DNA of 64,000 nt from Prochilodus magdalenae (taxonomy: Eukaryota; Chordata; Actinopteri; Characiformes; Prochilodontidae), in the NCBI GenBank assembly GCA_024036415.1, contig JAMWET010000660.1, positions 204,001 to 268,000 on the forward strand. Reading direction: 5' to 3'. Of the stretch, positions 1 to 11,208 are shown piece by piece (position 1 is the first letter of the stretch; each line of letters starts with the position of its first letter). Made by a program: the position numbers and the translations under genes. The notes beneath the pieces were generated by a model. The model worked only from the letters and a program-made list of their open reading frames with translations, was not told the DNA's origin and did no database searches.

Positions 1-95
1 CCTCTCTTATACTTTATTTATTTTTGTCTTTCTCCTCCTTTTTTCTATCGCTTTTGCTTCTTCTTTTACTTCACGTCTTTCTCTCTAATTGTATA
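1..95. repeat. Pyrimidine-rich low-complexity stretch
   Basis: The plus strand is dominated by T and C in short runs without a fixed period. No gene or mobile-element signature is visible. It is probably a decayed polypyrimidine tract. Confidence 0.5.
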
Positions 96-164
96 TTTCC
101 CTGTTGTATGAAAATTACTGGTACTTTATGAACAGTTTAATTCAGTATTCCATCTATTTGGGAG

Positions 165-285
165 TCTGCCCTGCGATGGACTGGAAGGCTTTCCAGGGTG
201 TTTCCAGCCTTCTGCCCATTAAACGCTGGGATAGGCTCCAGCACCTCCCACGACCCTGAGAGATAAAGTGGTTTAGAAAAAGAGT
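165..285 (+). mobile_element. 3' tail of a common teleost LINE/SINE-type dispersed repeat
   Basis: This contains the hallmark string GGGATAGGCTCCAGCAC with CCAGGGTGTTTCC upstream and a GATAAAGTGGTTTAGAAAA tail. A second copy lies on the minus strand at 34131-34425, and the two align over this tail. The pattern is a widespread fish retroposon end, which I would place with RTE/Rex-type LINEs or SINEs that borrow their tail. That family assignment is from memory and less certain than the repeat call. Confidence 0.65.
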
Positions 286-1454
286 GGGCTGGAATTTGTT
301 TGGAAACAACAAGAAGTTATTAATTGTTAAATATCATACTGTAATTAATTATCTTATAATTTATCAAGTTATTTGCTGTGCACTTTGATCACCACTGTTA
401 AAATATCTGACATTCTGGGTAATATTTTTTATAAACTTTATTAACCCAATAAGGGCCATCTACAGCTCCATTCATTTACTGCTTAATGCCCTACTAATTG
501 TCTGTTTACAGGGCTGCCTGCCATCTGTAGTACTTGTGATGACAGACCAAACGTTTAGTAGAACAAAGAAAATCTTAGAAAGCCAGAAAGAAACACAGTC
601 TTCTAAGCCTAAGAGCTGCTTTGCTGTGCTCAAGGAAGTCAGAATGAGGGGAGAGAATTTGTAGGGTGTGAAATGTGGAGGAAGGAGGAGCTTGCCAAGA
701 AGTTCAGCCATCATTGTATTTACTCTTCCTTTACTGGCTATCGGTTCCTAAATGATCTAACTGGGAGCAGCACCTTCAACGCAACTGAAGCACAACTTCA
801 TCCACCATCAATTATATATAAGTTTAAAACATCAAAACTGTTATTGCTTCACTCCGCTGGTCCTTTTATTTCACATGTGGAATGTTCTAAACTAATAATT
901 GTACATGTTGCTTCTTCTTTGAAGAAGGCAACTGTGTGTGCACATGGTCGACGGAAGATTGTGAAGTTACACCAAACTAGCACCTTGAAATCATTAACGA
1001 ACAAGTTTATACGTAGATTTAAGAACACTGAGTCCGGGCTTATTAATATGATGTACTGGATCCTTTGCCATTCAGGACCAGGAAAACTTCCCAGAAACAT
1101 ATCCACATTTATCCCAGCTGATCTAGTCAGTGCACAAAGCGGATCCCTTTTTTCCCTTGTTGTTCCCATTACCTCCTCACCCTCAGCAGCCGGAAACAGA
1201 CTCCGCTCTCAGCTGCTTTCTGAAACGGCTGTGTGGAAGTGCGTTAAATGACACAGGAAAAGGGGGCTGTGTCTGCGGGACGAGAAAGACTGTCTTGTTA
1301 AATTGGCTGAACCCATTCTGTCCTCTCTTTGGCCTCACTGAAGGGCCACTGCCCCGTCCGTAATCTGAGAGATCACTCTTTATCCACTGGGCTGCAGGTA
1401 CAGAGTGAAGGAACATATCGAGCCATCTCATTGGATTAGCCACTCGGCTCTGTA
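286..1454. other. No gene or recognisable repeat
   Basis: Roughly 1.2 kb of balanced-composition DNA. Overlapping open frames on both strands (for example 673-1251 plus and 849-1169 minus) show no domain, no codon-level pattern and no splice context that I can defend. I treat them as chance frames. Confidence 0.5.
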
Positions 1455-1740
1455 GTGGAAACAAGTGACAGAGAGAGACAGAGAGAGAAAATATCAATGT
1501 TTCCCTCTCTATTTCTATCCATTCTGTCTCTGTCTCTTTTCTTCTTCTTTCCTTCTATTTCATTCATTCTCCCCTTCAGTCTTTTCTTCCTGCCCCACTC
1601 TTTCCTTTTTCTCTCTCAATTTCGGTCTTTGTCCCTCTCTTAATCTGTCAACCACTTCTTTCTCTGTCTTTATCTTCCTTCTATCTCTCTCTCTCTCTCT
1701 TTCTATCTTCTTTGTTTTTTTTTTTCTTTCTAGTTCTGGC
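1455..1740. repeat. Polypyrimidine low-complexity tract
   Basis: A short GA-rich start (GACAGAGAGAGACAGAGAG) flips into about 240 bases of TCTTT/CTCTCT-rich sequence. The Ser/Phe/Leu-rich open frames across it are products of base composition, not genes. Confidence 0.8.
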
Positions 1741-1960
1741 TGTTATCCCCTTTCTCATTCTGTGATGTTTGGATTTCTAGCATAATCAGCTAACTTTACG
1801 TTCATTAGCTTAGCGAACAGGCTACAAAGTCAATGTAAACTTGATTGTCATTTAGACTTTACAACAGGAGTGCATAGCTGAACGAGACTGCGTTTCTCCA
1901 AACTCTGATGTGCAAATATAAACAGAGACATAAGTATAAATATGGGGGGTTGGGGGGAGT
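1741..1960. other. Possible small dispersed repeat
   Basis: Contains GCTAACTTTACG and CGTTTCTCCAAACTCTG motifs that I associate with a short fish dispersed element. A related GGTTTGGAGAAATG string occurs near 12820 in the opposite sense. The match is short, so this is tentative. Confidence 0.25.
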
Positions 1961-1964
1961 CACA

Positions 1965-2945
1965 AATAGGAAATTATACATTACGCTTACAGAAATATTG
2001 CAGTTTGTATAGACAAATATTGCTGTTTCCAAGTGATATTACTGCACACTGTTAACATAACACAGTACCTGTAAACTTAGCACTGGAAAGTGATAAAGTG
2101 CTTGATTATAATAAACAGTGAGATTATTGTACATAAGTTAGCAGCATTAAAAAACTGAGATGTGAAATGCAATAAGTAATATATATTAATAATACTGTGT
2201 ACAGTTCTGATATGCTTGGGTTGACTAGTTTGTGGGCCTATGGAGTATTTTACATTGTGTGTGTTCATTGTGTGTGTGTGTTCAAGAGTTCAACAGTCCT
2301 GATAGGTCTGCATGTCAAACAGCGTTGGGCAGTCCAATGGCTTGTGGAAAGAAGCTTTTGCTGAGTCTGGCAGTCCTGCACCGCATGCTGTGGTAGCTTT
2401 TGCCAGAGGGCAGCAGTCTGAACAGTCCATGAGCTGGATGGGTGGGATTTCTGACCATCTTGGTGGCTCTGCTGCATCACCGTGATGGGTACAGATCTTG
2501 TACAGATGGAAGTGAGGTCCTGATGATTCTCTCTGCCGTCCTCACCACTCTCGGGAGTGATTTCTCTGTAGAATGTTGTGAGGATGTGAGGGGGAAGGTT
2601 TGCTCTTTCCATCCTTTGTAGGAAGTGAAGGTGTGTGTGGTCCATGTCAGGTCATCTGTAATGTGCACCCCCAGAAACTTGGTGCTCCACAGTGTTGCCG
2701 TGGATTGAAAGTGGAGTATGCACTGTGTGCTTTCTCCTGAAGTGAACAGTGATTTATTTTGTCTTGTTGACGTTCAGTGACAGGCTGTTACTGTCGCACC
2801 AGGCAACAAGTTGGTTCACCTCCTCTCTGTAGGCCTCTGTACGTCATTGCTGATGAGGCCCACTACTGTGGTGTCTTCCGCAAACCTAATGTTGTGGTTT
2901 GAGTTGAGACCCAAGCAGTAGCACACACCACAGTACAGGTCTGAT
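1965..2945 (-). pseudogene. LINE reverse-transcriptase C-terminal part and 3' UTR, decayed
   Basis: Read on the minus strand, the DNA near 2870-2900 encodes a FAEDTTVVGLISN-like segment, a variant of the FADD box of non-LTR reverse transcriptases. Downstream comes a thumb-type region with MHITDDLTWTTHT at about 2668-2630, then VVRTAERIIRTSLPSVQDLY near 2540-2480. Frames shift between the pieces and no endonuclease domain is present, so this is a 5'-truncated, dead copy. Sequence to about 1965 looks like its AT-rich 3' UTR. Clade is probably the L2/Rex1 group, by inference from motif style. Confidence 0.75.
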
Positions 2946-2989
2946 TCTGAGTTATTCCTGCTCTGCTGAAACAAGTGTAGTGATGCATA

Positions 2990-3775
2990 GTTCTTTTTAA
3001 TGTTTAATGAAATATTTCCTTCTGAGTTTTTCCTTTTGAGTCTCCGTTACTCTCGGTGATTCTTCCTGGTGGTCTTCAGTGGAACTTCTTTTAAGTCTTG
3101 ATTTCTCTGTGGTTCTACTTCTAGGTCATCAAAGGTTTGTGCTGTTAAGTTTTTATTCTTCTCAGTGGTTCTTCCTCATACTCTTTCTGAGGTTATCCTT
3201 TAAGTCTCAGTTTGTCTCAGTGGTTCTTCCTTAGGAGACTTTTTGGATCTTGGTTACTGTTTGTTGTTCTTTATGCTCTTTAAAAGTTTGTCTTTCTGAG
3301 TTTTGTTTTTTTTCAGTGGATCTTGCTCATACTTCTCAGTAAACCTCCTTTTATACTTGATTTCCCTCTGTGGCACGTCTTCATGCTCTTCAAGAGTTTG
3401 TCCTTTTGAGTCTTCGTTCCTTTCAGTGGTTCTTCCGTGAGCTCTTAGAATGGTTCTGCTTTTCAGTCCTGGTTACCCTCAGTAGTTCTTCTACTTGTTC
3501 TTCAATAGTATGCCTTTTTGACTCTTGGTTCCTCTCATTGCTTATTCCTCCTGCTATAAGGGAGTTTCTCCTTTCAAGCTGTGCCTCTTTTCAGTGGTTG
3601 TTTGAATGTTTCTTCTTTTTACTCTTGGTTACTCCTAGTAGTTCTTCCTCATGTGTCCCCTTGAGTCTTCTTACAGTCAGTGGTTGTTCCCTTTACTCCT
3701 AGGATGTTTCTTCTTTTGAGTCTTGGTTCCTCTCAGTGGATCTTCCTCATACTGACCAGTTGGGGATGGCATTCA
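2990..3775. repeat. Degenerate ~60-bp tandem array
   Basis: About a dozen diverged copies of a T-rich unit containing GAGTCTTGGTTCCTCTCAGT and GGTTCTTCCTCATGCTC variants. The same string occurs once in the dispersed repeat at 6930-6990, so the array seems to have grown from a piece of that repeat. The 110-codon open frame at 3370-3702 is a translation of the array. Confidence 0.65.
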
Positions 3776-4310
3776 TTTAGGAGTCAGGACCCATCATTTC
3801 TGAAAGCTGCATGGGAAAAATTGTAAAAGGTACTATAAAAATAAAGCATGCAATAAAGCATGGAAACACCATGAAATCTCAGTGAAAAGGCCGAAGTGAA
3901 GTAACAGGATGTCAGAATGTGGTATGAATAGTTTTTTTTAGGATATACACCATTTTAACTGACCTCATAACAAGAAATGGTGCACACTGGACATTAGTCC
4001 CAATATTTTAAATACATGGGTTAGAGATATTAATGAGAAAGCATTGTACATTGTCAGGCCTTTTAAATTGTATGTGCATTGCTAGAACTCTGGAATGCCA
4101 TAGCTTGCTTGCAGCGAACAACAGAAATGCCTCAGATTTGTTAGAGTGCCCATTTGCTGTTCAAAAACAAATGTAGTGCTATTAAATTTGGATGCACCTG
4201 GCATACTGCTAAATGGAACGCATTATATCGCAGCCTTTTTACTCTCATAACAGAGGCCCATATAGCGCGGAGACAATTAACTTGCAACATACTGTGCAAT
4301 CCTAATATTG
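3776..4310. other. Single-copy-looking DNA
   Basis: No repeat signature. The part from about 4080 to 4310 has balanced composition and short AT-rich motifs (GACAATTAACTTGC, GCATTATATCGCAG), making it a weak candidate conserved non-coding block. This is unsupported without a cross-species comparison. Confidence 0.3.
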
Positions 4311-4601
4311 TTTGTGTGTGAGAGAGCCTGTGTATGTGTGTGTGCAGGGAGGGAGTGAGAGAGAGAAAAAAAGAAAGAAAGAAAGAAAGGCTATGCTGTG
4401 GCAGATTCAGCGTAGCGGAGCAGCAGTGCAGGCGTCAGTGGAGGAGAGCGCAGCTGAGGCTGAACAGTGACAGGCCAGAGTAATGACTGGGAACGCTTCA
4501 CTGTGATTACTGAACGTCATTTTTCTTCTCTCCACCGTGTTCACTCTCTGAGAGAATGTTTTATCTGTGTGAGCGTGTTCTCGCCAGTGTGTGTGAAATG
4601 G

Positions 4602-5085
<484 letters not shown>

Positions 5086-5089
5086 TTGG

Positions 5090-5320
5090 GAGCTGAACAG
5101 AAGGCCTAATGTATCAGGTGGTTGGTGTGGAGCTACCATCAAAATGTGGGAGACTGTGGTTCGATTCCCGGTCTGGGTGACTATGCTGTGCTACACCAAG
5201 AGGAGTCCTTGGGCAAGACTCCTAACACTACATTGGCCTACCTGTAATATGATTACGTTGCTCTGGGTAAGCGTGTCAGCCACATGCCTTAAATGTAAAT
5301 GGAACCAGAAACATAAAGCG
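5090..5320 (+). mobile_element. tRNA-derived SINE with L2-like tail
   Basis: A GGTTCGATTCCCGGTCTGGG string near 5159 is a good pol III B-box. It is followed by the body motif GTGCTACACCAAGAGGAGTC and a tail with GCTCTGGGTAAGCGTGTC and CTTAAATGTAAATGG. The same body and tail recur at 60655-60825, and the tail resembles the L2 3' end at 39075-39135. The A-box region is diverged. This is a decayed SINE copy, not a working tRNA gene. Confidence 0.7.
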
Positions 5321-6368
5321 CTAATGGAAGCAAGCAGTCATGTTTTCTGGAAAGAGTGATAGCCAGACCAATGGATTTCTAGTCAGTTACTGTAAATAAA
5401 CGTCTGCTACAAGCTTCAAATTAAAAATGAGATGTCTTTTACAACCTTTAATGACAAGAAACGGTTCATATCACTAGCTTTCTGAACATGTTACTTATTG
5501 TTCTCAACATTAATTTGGAGGTTGGGTTTTGAGTATTCTACGACTGGAATTAAATACCCCTAGTTAGCAAGGGGTGTATCCCTGGTATAAGGCATGGATA
5601 CTTTTTTTGGGATTCTGACTGTTTTCATTGAGTCAGAAATATTTTATCTGAAGATGATCCCAAACTGCTCTTCATCCAGTAGCAATGCCCCACCCCGCAC
5701 CCCCCGTTGACAGATTTGTCAAGTGAGTGATTTTCTAGTCAACTCAGTAATATCATATAATTTCTAATTAACCCCAATTAACAATTACCATAATTAACTA
5801 ATTAACGAATACCACTTATTTTTGTTATTTAAAAAATTCTCTGTTGATTAGTTTCACTGGGTACATTTTAATAGGCACACAAAGCAAAGTTAAAAACCAA
5901 AAGACTTTTTCCACCTAGAACTACCAAAGCATGCATAGAAATATGGCTCTATGGTCATATGAAAACACTCTCACTCACTCAGGCCACCGGGTCATTTCTG
6001 TATAAGCAAACTCCAAGAGTAAAATTAGTACAGCAATAAATAAATAAATACATAAATAATTAACGGTGCTTCAGTCTGCTCCCAGCAATCACATGAAAGA
6101 GCTGGCTGCAAGAGGGGACTCGTTTGTGAATGACACATCACTACTCACCCAAGTTAGGAAAAAGTGAGCCAGTCAGCCATCATAAGTCAGCGATCATTAA
6201 CAAAACATCAGTTATGCCTAATGTTTACCAATCAGTAATGAGAGTCTGAAAAATGCTGCATGTAATAGCTAGCGTATGTATCTGTGAAAGGCTAATGTAC
6301 ACAGGGTCCCTTCAGCGGTGCTGCTCTGTGAGCTACATTGTGAAGCTAGTCTGTGGTAAGATGTGTGA
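5321..6368. other. No gene or repeat recognised
   Basis: About 1 kb of AT-rich DNA with small simple stretches (ATAAATAAATAAATA near 6036, TAATTAAC runs near 5765-5815). Nothing codes. Confidence 0.4.
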
Positions 6369-6369
6369 A

Positions 6370-6790
6370 CTAGGGAGGTACTGATCCAACGTTTTTAGTT
6401 CTGATACCGTTACGATACATACGTTTGCATACCGGTTGTTACCCACTATCAAACTGATACCATTGTTGAATAAATACATCGTCTACTTCACCATGCGGGG
6501 GAGACTGAAAGCATCAGAAATGGCTTAAAGATGACTTTACTAAAACTAAGCACCTCCATACAGCTGACTCTGTGGCACGCTCCATGTTGTTGTTTCTGTT
6601 TGTAAGTCAAGTCTACTGGCATGCTGCACACATGCTGATGATATATGTGTAGAACATGAAACACACAAATTAAAGTGAATTAATATTCCTATTGATTGGC
6701 ATAATTATCTGATACCTGATCCAGCTAATTTTGTTAATATCGGGGCTGATATCCGATGGTCATTGGTTTCACCGATAACTTTATCTGTTT
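6370..6790. mobile_element. hAT-like non-autonomous element, decayed
   Basis: The left edge, with GAGGTACTGATCCAACG and repeated GATACCG/GATACAT motifs, and the right edge, with GATACCTGATCC, AATATCGGGGCTGATATCCG and ATTGGTTTCACCG, match the style of fish hAT MITEs rich in 'GATAC/ATCGG' motifs. No transposase is present and target duplications are not clear. Family call is from memory. Confidence 0.4.
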
Positions 6791-6869
6791 CTCTTTGTTA
6801 CTATCTCTTACAGCTATTTCTTTCTGTAATTAATATTCTATTATCAATATTCCATATAATTGTAAATTC

Positions 6870-7081
6870 TGATCATGTCTGTATCGCTTTGTGCTTGTCC
6901 TGTTATCTATGTGGACCAGAAGAGGAAGGATTTCCCTTTTGAGTCTTGGTTCCTCTCAAGGTTTCTCCTTTCTGCTCTGAGGGAGTTTTCCTTGTCACTG
7001 TCAACTTTGGGTTACTCACTGAGGGCTTGGACCCGTATATCCTATAAAGCTGCATTGTGACAACTTCTGTTTTAAAAGGTG
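6870..7081 (+). mobile_element. Dispersed retroposon 3' end, left part, split by Tc1
   Basis: Contains GAGTCTTGGTTCCTCTCAAG, AGGGAGTTTTCCTTGTCACT and AAGCTGCATTGTGACAACTT, a motif chain typical of a teleost LINE-type 3' end. It stops at the TA where the Tc1 element at 7084-8840 starts. Its expected ending, ATAAATAAACAATTGACTTG, resumes at 8843, so it was present before the Tc1 insertion. Confidence 0.65.
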
Positions 7082-7309
7082 TACAGTGGGGTGCGAAAGT
7101 TTGGGCAGCATTGTTAATTTTCCTGATTTATCTTTATAAAGCATGGATTGTTTGGATAAAAAAATTAAGTTAAATATATCATATAGGGGACAAACACAGT
7201 GATATTTGAGAATTTAAATGAAGTTTATATGATTTACAGAAAGTGTGCAATAATTGGTTAAACAAAAGTAGGCAGGTGCATAAATTTGGGCACCAAAAAA
7301 AAAAAACCT

Positions 7310-8239
7310 TTAGTAGATCCTCCTTTCGCAGAAATAACGCTTCCTATAGCTTCTAATGAGAGTCTGGATTGTGGCTGAAGGTATTTTAGACCATTCTTCT
7401 TTACAAAACATCACTAGTTCATTCAGGTTTGATAGTTTCCGAGCATGGACAGCTCTCTTTAAGTGACACCACAGATTTTCAATAATATTCAGGTCTGGGG
7501 ACTGAGATGGCCATTCCAGAACATTGTATTTGTTCCTCTGCATGAATGCATTAGTAGATTTTGAGCAGTGTTTAGGGTCGTTATCTTGTTGGAAGATCCA
7601 GCCCCGGCACAGCTTCAGCTTTGTCACTGATTCCTGGACATTGGTCTCCAGAATCTGCTGATATTACTGGCCACACAGCCCCACAGCATGATGGAACCAC
7701 CACCAAATTTTACTGTAGGTAGCAGGTGTTTTTCTTGGAGTGCTGTGTTTTTTTTTTTCCTCCATGCATAACGGCCCTTGTTATGCCCAAATAACTCTAT
7801 TTTAGTTTCATCAGTCCACAGCATCTTATTCCAAAATGAAGCTGGCTTGTCCAAATGTGCTTTAGCATACCTCAAGCGGCTCTGTTTGTGATGTGTGCGG
7901 AGAAAAGGCATCACTCTTGTGTAAAGTGCACCAAATAGTTGAACGATGCACAGTGACTCCCTCAGCAGCAAGATCATGTTGTAGGTCTTTGGTGCTGGTC
8001 TGTGGGTTGACTCTGACTGTACTCAACATCCTTGGCTTCTGTTTATTTGATTTTTTTCTTGGTCTGCCACTTCGAGCCTTGACTTGAACTGTGCCTGTGG
8101 TCTTCCATTTTCTCACAATGTTTCTCACAGTGGAGACTGAAAGCTGAAATCTCTGAGATAGCTTTCTGTATCCTTCCCCTAAACCATGACGGTGAATCTT
8201 TGTTTTCAGGTCATTTGAAAGTTGTTTTGAGACTCCCAT
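7310..8239 (-). pseudogene. Tc1 transposase, DD34E, frameshifted
   Basis: The start at 8239 gives MGVSKQLSNDLKTKIHRHGL, the usual N-terminus. A paired-like helix-turn-helix region follows, with YRKLSQRFQLSVSTVRNIVR and the GRPR-type motif SGRPRKKSNKQ. The frame breaks near 7900 and reading moves to another frame carrying WTDETKIELFG (first catalytic Asp) and VKFGGGSIMLWGCV. Near 7665 it returns to the first frame, apparently with a deletion after the GCVASN motif. The last part carries QQDNDPKH (second Asp) and SPDLNIIENLW (catalytic Glu). I count 34 residues between the second Asp and the Glu, so the family is DD34E. Catalytic residues are retained but the reading frame is not, so no working enzyme is expected. 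Confidence 0.93.
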
Positions 8240-8558
8240 GCTGCGACTCTTCAGAGAAGATGCAAAGAGGAGAAAAACTTACAATTGCCTCCCTTAAATA
8301 CCCTTTCTCATAATTGGAGTCACCTGTGTATGGAGGTCAAGGGTCACTGAACTTACCAAACCAAATTTGAGTTCCAATAATTAGTTCTAACGGTTTTGAA
8401 ATCAATAAAATGACAACAGTGCCCAAATTTATGCACCTGCCTACTTTTGTTTAACCAATTATTGCACACTTTCTGTAAATCATATAAACTTCATTTCACT
8501 TCTCAAATATCACTGTGTTTGTCCCCTATATGTTATATTTAACGCAATTTTTTCCAAC

Positions 8559-8607
8559 AAAAAAAAAAAAAAAAAAAAAAAAAAAAACAAAAAAAAAAAA
8601 AAAAAAA

Positions 8608-8660
<53 letters not shown>

Positions 8661-8667
8661 AAAAAAA

Positions 8668-8710
<43 letters not shown>

Positions 8711-8770
8711 AAAAAATAAAAAAAATGATTAAAGAAAAAAAAAAAAAAAAAACTAAAAAAATAAAAAAAC
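8559..8770. repeat. A-rich expansion inside the right Tc1 inverted repeat
   Basis: About 212 bases, almost all A, with scattered C and a few T. The left inverted repeat has a short CCAAACAATCC-type site at the matching place, so this run grew after insertion, or was lengthened by sequencing or assembly slippage. The Lys-rich and Phe-rich open frames here are artefacts. Confidence 0.95.
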
Positions 8771-8842
8771 AAACAATCAGTGCTTTATAAAGGTAAATCA
8801 GGAAAATTAACAATGCTGCCCAAACTTTCGCACCCCACTGTA

Positions 8843-8872
8843 TATAAATAAACAATTGACTTGACTTGAATG
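8843..8872 (+). mobile_element. Dispersed retroposon 3' end, right part
   Basis: The short TATAAATAAACAATTGACTT and GACTTG tail continues the repeat that is interrupted at 7081 by the Tc1 insertion. Confidence 0.6.
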
Positions 8873-9221
8873 CATTCAGGAGTTGTAGATTCTTATACAG
8901 GGCTGAGCTTTCTAAGCATTAGACTCATGAATGAATAATGTAAATGGTCTGTCTAAATGAAATATTGTTCTTGAAATTAAAATTGTGCACTGTGCATTAC
9001 TTGATTCGAATACATCATTTCATCATGAATAACTAAAATAGGCTGCATCACCATGTTATTGTCTTTCACTTTACTTTCAATAGCTGTATTGATGTGATGT
9101 TTCGTTCATGTAGAAATGATGGACAGGTTTAGTTCTAAACAGCAAAAAATCAACACCAACAACTCCATCAATTTATGTCATTTTAATACAGTCAGGCTAT
9201 TCTATTGTTTATTGTTTTTTC
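8873..9221. other. No gene or repeat recognised
   Basis: AT-rich DNA without a coding or mobile-element signal. Confidence 0.4.
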
Positions 9222-10199
9222 TTGTTCTAAAAGTTGTGGGTGTAACCTGGCCACCCCAGTCTAAAAGTTCTAGGTATAACCTGGCCGCCCTATTCCAAAA
9301 GTTCTGGGTATAACCTGGCCGCCCTATTATAAAAGTTCTGGGTATAACCTGGCCGCCCTATTATAAAAGTTCTGGGTATAACCTGGCCGCCCTATTCCAA
9401 AAGTTCTGGGTATAACCTGGTCAACCTATTCTAAAGGTTCTGGGTATAAGCTGGCCACCCTATTCTAAACGTTCTGGGTATAACCTGGCCACCCTATTCT
9501 AATGGTTCTGGGTATAACCTGGCCACACTATTCTAAAGGTTCTGGGTATAACCAGGCCACACTATTCTAAAGGTTCTGGGTATAACCTGGCCGCCCTATT
9601 CCAAAAGTTCTGGGTATAACCTGGTCAACCTATTCTAAAGGTTCTGGGTATAAGCTGGCCACCCTATTCTAAACGTTCTGGGTATAACCTGGCCACCCTA
9701 TTCTAATGGTTCTGGGTATAACCTGGCCACACTATTCTAAAGGTTCTGGGTATAACCAGGCCACACTATTCTAAAGGTTCTGGGTATAACCTGGCCACCC
9801 TATTCCAAAAGTTCTAGGTATAACCTGGCCGCCCTATTCTAAAGGTTCTGGGTATAACCTGGCCGCCCTATTCCAAAAGTTCTAGGTATAACCTGGCCGC
9901 CCTATTCCAAAGGTTCTGGGTATAAGCTGGCCACCCTATTCTAAACATTGTGGGTATAACTTGGCCACCCTATTCTAAAGGTTCTGGGTATAACCTGGCA
10001 ACCTTATTCTAAAGATTCTGGGTATAACCTGGCCCCCTTTTCTAAAGGTTCTGGGTATAAGCTGGCCACCTTATTCTAAAGATTCTGGGTATAACCTGGC
10101 CCCCTTTTCTAAAGGTTCTGGGTACAACCTGGCCCCCTTTTCTAAAGGTTCTGGGTATAACCTGGCCACCCTATTCTAAAGGTTCTAGGTTGTAGTTGG
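9222..10199. repeat. 34-bp minisatellite, ~28 copies
   Basis: The unit runs GTTCTGGGTATAACCTGGCC plus ACCCTATTCTAAAG, 34 bp. Variants carry CCGCCC, CACACT, TCAACC or CCCCCT in the middle. A six-unit block of 204 bp is duplicated: 9389-9592 and 9593-9796 carry the same variant order. A second local duplication with CCCCCTTTTCT variants is near 10014-10140. No coding role is seen. Confidence 0.97.
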
Positions 10200-11141
10200 C
10201 ACTTTCTCTGCCATTCTTGTGAACCTAGCTCACTACCTTTCAGCTGTGATGAACTCTGCACTCTATGTGGTAATGATGTGACCAATTTAAAAATGTATGG
10301 CATGGTTCAGATTCCTGTTGCTGCTGGACACTGACTTCTTGAGGTCTCTTCATTGAGCTTGTCATTTCCTAATGCTGATTTAAGAAACAGTGAACAGATA
10401 TATGGATGTCATGGTACTAAAAAGCGAATGGCTTGCTTCAGGGGATTACAGTCTGTCTTTTAAGGGAATATACTTACTTCATTCGGTCAACAGGCTGTTT
10501 TATCCAATACATAACTTATATACACAACACATATATAGCCAAAAATGAATAAATTATAAAAACAGCCCAGTCAGAGCTTTATATCAGAACAGGAATCTGC
10601 ATCAGGTTAGGGTTTGATAAAAAACATAGGTAGTGCTTGAAAGGATATACAGATGCTGCATTTCAGTATAGCCACGCTTCAGAGGCACCAGCATTGTTAA
10701 GAATTAGCTTAGGTTCAGATTCTAAGCAAGAGGCAAGCATTGTTAAAGATCAGATTCAAAGACAAACTCTGTGCTCTGTGAGACCAACATGCTTGTAAAC
10801 CAGTGGGGGAAAAAGTCCACTGGAAACTTGGTAATACGGCATGACTTTCTAATGTCGGAGAAAAGTTCACCTTTACTTGACTTCTTTAGTTGTTTGATAA
10901 GCACTGCGCAGTCAGGATTGAGTCAGTAAACACTTCTCCATCCCTCTGCCAACTGCCAGGGAAGACCTCCAGCTCTGAGATCCATCTCGAAGGCTGCTCT
11001 GGGCCGGCTGCCTGGACTGCCGCCCTGTCTGTCCAGGCCAGATGCAGCGAGGCCAGATGGAGGAGCTAATCACTGGAGCAGCAGGCAGCGCGAGCACTCT
11101 TGATCCGACTGTGTTCAGACAGCCCGTGGGACCAGCTTCAG
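10200..11141. other. No gene recognised
   Basis: Single-copy-looking DNA. A GC-richer patch at 10900-11110 (CAGGGAAGACCTCCAGCTCT, CAGGCCAGATGCAGC) gives short frames on both strands but no domain. Confidence 0.4.
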
Positions 11142-11152
11142 TCTCTCTCTCT

Positions 11153-11208
<56 letters not shown>
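11142..11208. repeat. (CT)n microsatellite
   Basis: A CT dinucleotide run with a few TTT interruptions, about 67 bp. Confidence 0.95.

Larger units (their letters stand above)
7084..8840 (-). mobile_element. Tc1 transposon, near full length, inactive
   Basis: The element starts CAGTGGGGTGCGAAAGTTTG and ends with its reverse complement. A TA dinucleotide stands on both sides (7082-7083 and 8841-8842), the target duplication of IS630/Tc1/mariner elements. Terminal inverted repeats are about 209 bp on the left (7084-7292) and about 420 bp on the right (8421-8840). The right one is longer because a ~212-bp A-rich tract grew inside it. A broken transposase lies between them on the minus strand. 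At 1757 bp the size fits fish Tc1 elements (about 1.6 kb) plus the A tract. Confidence 0.95.

Noticed and set aside
5150..5190. tRNA-like sequence with a good B-box
   Set aside because: No complete cloverleaf could be drawn and the sequence runs on into a SINE body and tail, so it is a SINE head rather than a tRNA gene.
8515..8855. Lys-rich and Phe-rich open frames
   Set aside because: Translation of the A tract within the Tc1 inverted repeat.
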